The notes under the pieces: model-generated
Seen by the model: the letters and a program-made list of their open reading frames with translations, nothing else
What the model was told of the DNA's origin: nothing
Databases searched by the model: none
NCBI GenBank assembly: GCA_937995495.1
Contig: CALKKA010000182.1
Location: 1 to 15,567 of the forward strand
From: an uncultured Phycisphaerae bacterium
GTDB taxonomy: Bacteria > Planctomycetota > Phycisphaerae > Sedimentisphaerales > Anaerohalosphaeraceae
Direction of reading: 5' to 3'
Length of the DNA: 15,567 bases
Shown here: positions 13,610-15,567 of the stretch, one piece after another
How the letters are laid out: every line of letters begins with the position of its first letter
Numbering within the stretch: position 1 is the first letter of the stretch
Position numbers and translations under genes: made by a program

Positions 13610-15073
13610 ATGGCCAAGAAAGTGGCAAAAACACGAAAGAAACGAGTCACCAAAAAGAAAACAGCCAAACCCGAAGTTGCTGAGGAGGCTGAAGAAGTTG
13701 TAGAAGAAGTTGCCGAGACCCCGGCGGCAGATACAGATAACGGTAAAGCCGCAGAAAAACCCCTGACCGAAGAAGAATCGACGCACGCTAAGTACGAGCG
13801 CATCAAACGCGGGAGTCTTCATATTGCTGACCTCCAGAATCTGGAAGTGACGGAGTTACACGGTCTGGCGACGAAGGAAGGCATTACCGATTGTATGGGG
13901 ATGACCAAGCAGGAACTGATCTTCCGCATTCTCAAAGAGCGTGTTCGTCAGGACGGTTTGATGTATGGCGAAGGGGTCTTGGAAGTTTTGCCGGACGGTT
14001 TTGGCTTCTTGAGAAGCACCAAGTATAACTACCTGGCCTCGCCGGACGATGTCTATGTGTCACCGTCGCAGATTCGCCGGTTTGGGCTTCGCAGCGGAAA
14101 TATTGTTTCCGGTCAAATTCGCCCGCCCAAAGAAAGTGAGAAGTATTTCGCCTTGCTGCGTGTGGAGGCCATTAACTATCAGGAACCGGATAAACTGGTC
14201 GAAAAGGTGGTCTTCCGCGATTTGACCCCGCTTCATGCTGAAGAACGGTTGATACTGGAAACGACTGCCAGCGAATTGAGCATGCGGATCATCGATCTCG
14301 CCACCCCGATCGGCAAGGGCCAGCGTGGTCTGATTGTTGCGCCGCCGCGAACCGGTAAAACCGTGCTTCTGCAGAAGGTTGCCAATTCGATCAGCGCCAA
14401 TCATCCAGAGGTTAAGATGATCGTCCTGCTGATTGATGAACGACCGGAAGAAGTCACCGATATGGAACGTAAAACGGCTAAGGATGTTGAAGTCATCAGC
14501 TCGACATTTGACGAACCGACATCGCGTCATTGCCAGGTGGCCGAGATGGTGATCGAAAAGGCCAAGCGAATGGTCGAGTATGGCGAAGATGTTGTGATTT
14601 TGCTGGACTCCATTACCCGTCTGGCGCGTGCGTATAATACTGAGATGCCTCACTCGGGCAAGATTCTGACCGGGGGTGTGGATGCGAATGCCATGCAGAT
14701 GCCCAAACGGTTTTTCGGAGCCGCTCGTAATATCGAACACGGCGGTTCTCTGACGATTATTGCCACGGCACTGGTGGATACCGGTTCCAAGATGGACGAG
14801 GTCATTTTCGAGGAATTTAAGGCTACCGGTAACTCCGAACTGCACTTGGATCGTCGTCTGGTCGAACGCAGGACCTATCCGGCGATCGACATCAGCAAGA
14901 GCGGAACCCGCCGCGAGGAACTGTTGCTGGATCCACGTGAGTTGGAACTGGTCTATCGCCTGCGAAAGGTATTGAGTGAGATGAATATGGTCGAGGCGAT
15001 GGAACTCTTGAAGAACCGACTGTCGAAGACAAGCTCGAATGCCGAATTCTTGATGACGCTGAAACTGGACTAA
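13610..15073 (+). CDS. rho: Transcription termination factor Rho
   Basis: Rho is the hexameric RNA-dependent ATPase/helicase that ends transcription of untranslated RNA. The 487 residues exceed the roughly 420 of E. coli Rho because of an N-terminal extension of about 65 residues, first lysine/arginine-rich (1-20) and then acidic (22-58). After it come a Rho N-terminal helical region (about 72-112), the cold-shock-like RNA-binding domain with DGFGFLRS (129-136), Walker A APPRTGKT (244-251), DERPEEVTDM (276-285) with the catalytic glutamate, Walker B VVILLDS (328-334), the Q loop around 355-366 and the R-loop/arginine-finger segment SKMDEVIFEEFKATGNSELHLDRR split across 393-416. The start is an ATG with AGGAG 5 nt upstream. 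It follows coaE, an adjacency found in several phyla, and is closed by a strong terminator. Confidence 0.98.
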   Translation: MAKKVAKTRKKRVTKKKTAKPEVAEEAEEVVEEVAETPAADTDNGKAAEKPLTEEESTHAKYERIKRGSLHIADLQNLEVTELHGLATKEGITDCMGMTKQELIFRILKERVRQDGLMYGEGVLEVLPDGFGFLRSTKYNYLASPDDVYVSPSQIRRFGLRSGNIVSGQIRPPKESEKYFALLRVEAINYQEPDKLVEKVVFRDLTPLHAEERLILETTASELSMRIIDLATPIGKGQRGLIVAPPRTGKTVLLQKVANSISANHPEVKMIVLLIDERPEEVTDMERKTAKDVEVISSTFDEPTSRHCQVAEMVIEKAKRMVEYGEDVVILLDSITRLARAYNTEMPHSGKILTGGVDANAMQMPKRFFGAARNIEHGGSLTIIATALVDTGSKMDEVIFEEFKATGNSELHLDRRLVERRTYPAIDISKSGTRREELLLDPRELELVYRLRKVLSEMNMVEAMELLKNRLSKTSSNAEFLMTLKLD

Positions 15074-15106
15074 GCCTTTACAACAGGGCTAAAATGAATA
15101 GAATAC

Positions 15107-15141
15107 AAGTCCCGGTTGCAAATGGCGGCCGGGACTTTTTT
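15107..15141 (+). terminator. Intrinsic terminator after rho
   Basis: AAGTCCCGG (15107-15115) pairs with CCGGGACTT (15129-15137) over a 13-nt loop and leads into a run of six T residues (15136-15141). It separates rho from valS. Confidence 0.92.
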
Positions 15142-15174
15142 ATTGCAATGATGATGATTTCAGGACAGAGAGTA

Positions 15175-15567
15175 ATGACACGCGAAATAGCCAAGATTTA
15201 TGATCCGACAACCGTAGAGCAGCAGGCCGCCGAAATCTGGAAACAGGGCGGCTATTTTCATGCGGATGAAAATGCGGACAGCCCCAAAGGGACCTATACG
15301 ATTGTGATCCCCCCGCCGAACGTAACGGCCGCGTTGCATCTGGGACACGCGCTCAACAATACGCTACAGGATGTGCTGATCCGCTGGCGACGGATGCAGG
15401 GATATAGCACGCTCTGGATGCCGGGAACGGACCATGCGGGCATTGCGACGCAGACGGTGGTGGAAAAACGCTTGCTGGCCGAGCAGGGCAAACGCCGGAC
15501 AGATTTTGAGCGGACTGAATTTGTCGGCCATGTTCAATCGTGGAAGGATGAATACGAGGCGTGCATT
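15175..15567 (+). CDS. valS: Valyl-tRNA synthetase, N-terminal part (cut by window edge)
   Basis: This class I synthetase attaches valine to tRNA-Val. The first 131 residues are present. They include IYDPTTVEQQAAEIWKQGGYF, PPPNVTAALHLGHA (the ATP-binding HIGH motif as HLGH, with Ala-Ala where the family usually has Thr-Gly) and TLWMPGTDHAGIATQ (part of the valine site), which together separate it from IleRS and LeuRS. The KMSKS motif, editing domain and C-terminal coiled coil lie outside. I take the ATG at 15175 with AGGA 9 nt upstream. Three further in-frame ATGs at 15148-15156 would add 7-9 residues but lack a ribosome site. No T-box or other leader is visible in the 33 nt after the rho terminator. 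Confidence 0.95.
   Translation, partial: MTREIAKIYDPTTVEQQAAEIWKQGGYFHADENADSPKGTYTIVIPPPNVTAALHLGHALNNTLQDVLIRWRRMQGYSTLWMPGTDHAGIATQTVVEKRLLAEQGKRRTDFERTEFVGHVQSWKDEYEACI

Noticed and set aside
14060..14845. 261-codon antisense frame opposite rho
   Set aside because: It lies entirely against the highly conserved Rho ATPase domain and encodes a low-information protein.
15074..15174. T-box or other tRNA-sensing leader before valS
   Set aside because: Only about 33 nt lie between the rho terminator and the valS ATG, and no specifier or antiterminator structure is visible.

Overview
The window looks like chromosomal housekeeping DNA from a Gram-negative-type bacterium of intermediate GC content. 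A sigma-54 activator, a lipoprotein, a PilZ protein, LarB and a GT-B glycogen-synthase-like enzyme occur beside tsaD, coaE, rho and valS. The mixture is most reminiscent of Planctomycetota (Phycisphaerae-like) or a neighbouring phylum. That placement rests on gene content and protein flavour only and is a moderate-to-low confidence inference. No mobile elements, CRISPR arrays, rRNA or tRNA genes were seen.

Layout: (1) Positions 1-2265, minus strand: a cytosolic histidine kinase followed 3 nt later by an NtrC-family sigma-54-dependent response regulator that runs off the left edge. A strong sigma-70-like promoter lies upstream of the kinase. (2) Positions 2266-2714: a 449-nt AT-rich divergent intergenic region. 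It contains a duplicated 9-mer and a sigma-54-type -24/-12 element in front of a small PilZ-domain gene (2715-3050). (3) Positions 3130-6127: a likely operon of a lipoprotein, a DUF362 protein and a DAACS-family symporter with overlapping start and stop codons. (4) Positions 6144-7301, minus: RNase D, convergent with the symporter and divergent from the next operon. (5) Positions 7467-10694: tsaD, larB, nnrD and a single-HKD phospholipase-D-like gene. (6) Positions 10891-12678: a glycogen/starch-synthase-like glycosyltransferase with its own promoter and a clear intrinsic terminator. (7) Positions 12791-15073: coaE and then rho, followed by a clear terminator. (8) From 15175: the 5' end of valS, cut by the window edge.

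How they work together: the kinase/regulator pair plausibly switches on the adjacent PilZ gene through sigma-54, joining a two-component signal to a c-di-GMP-type receptor. The tsaD operon holds two enzymes of nicotinate/nicotinamide dinucleotide chemistry: LarB, which uses NaAD, and NnrD, which repairs hydrated NAD(P)H. Most other genes are core functions: tRNA modification, RNA processing, CoA synthesis, transcription termination and tRNA charging.

Points worth a second look are the sigma-54/PilZ module; two genes (the lipoprotein and coaE) whose promoters sit so close to the ATG that leaderless transcripts are predicted; a possible structured leader with a tiny ORF before rho; and a DAACS transporter lacking the arginine that binds acidic substrates. 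No wholly new defence or mobile system was recognised.
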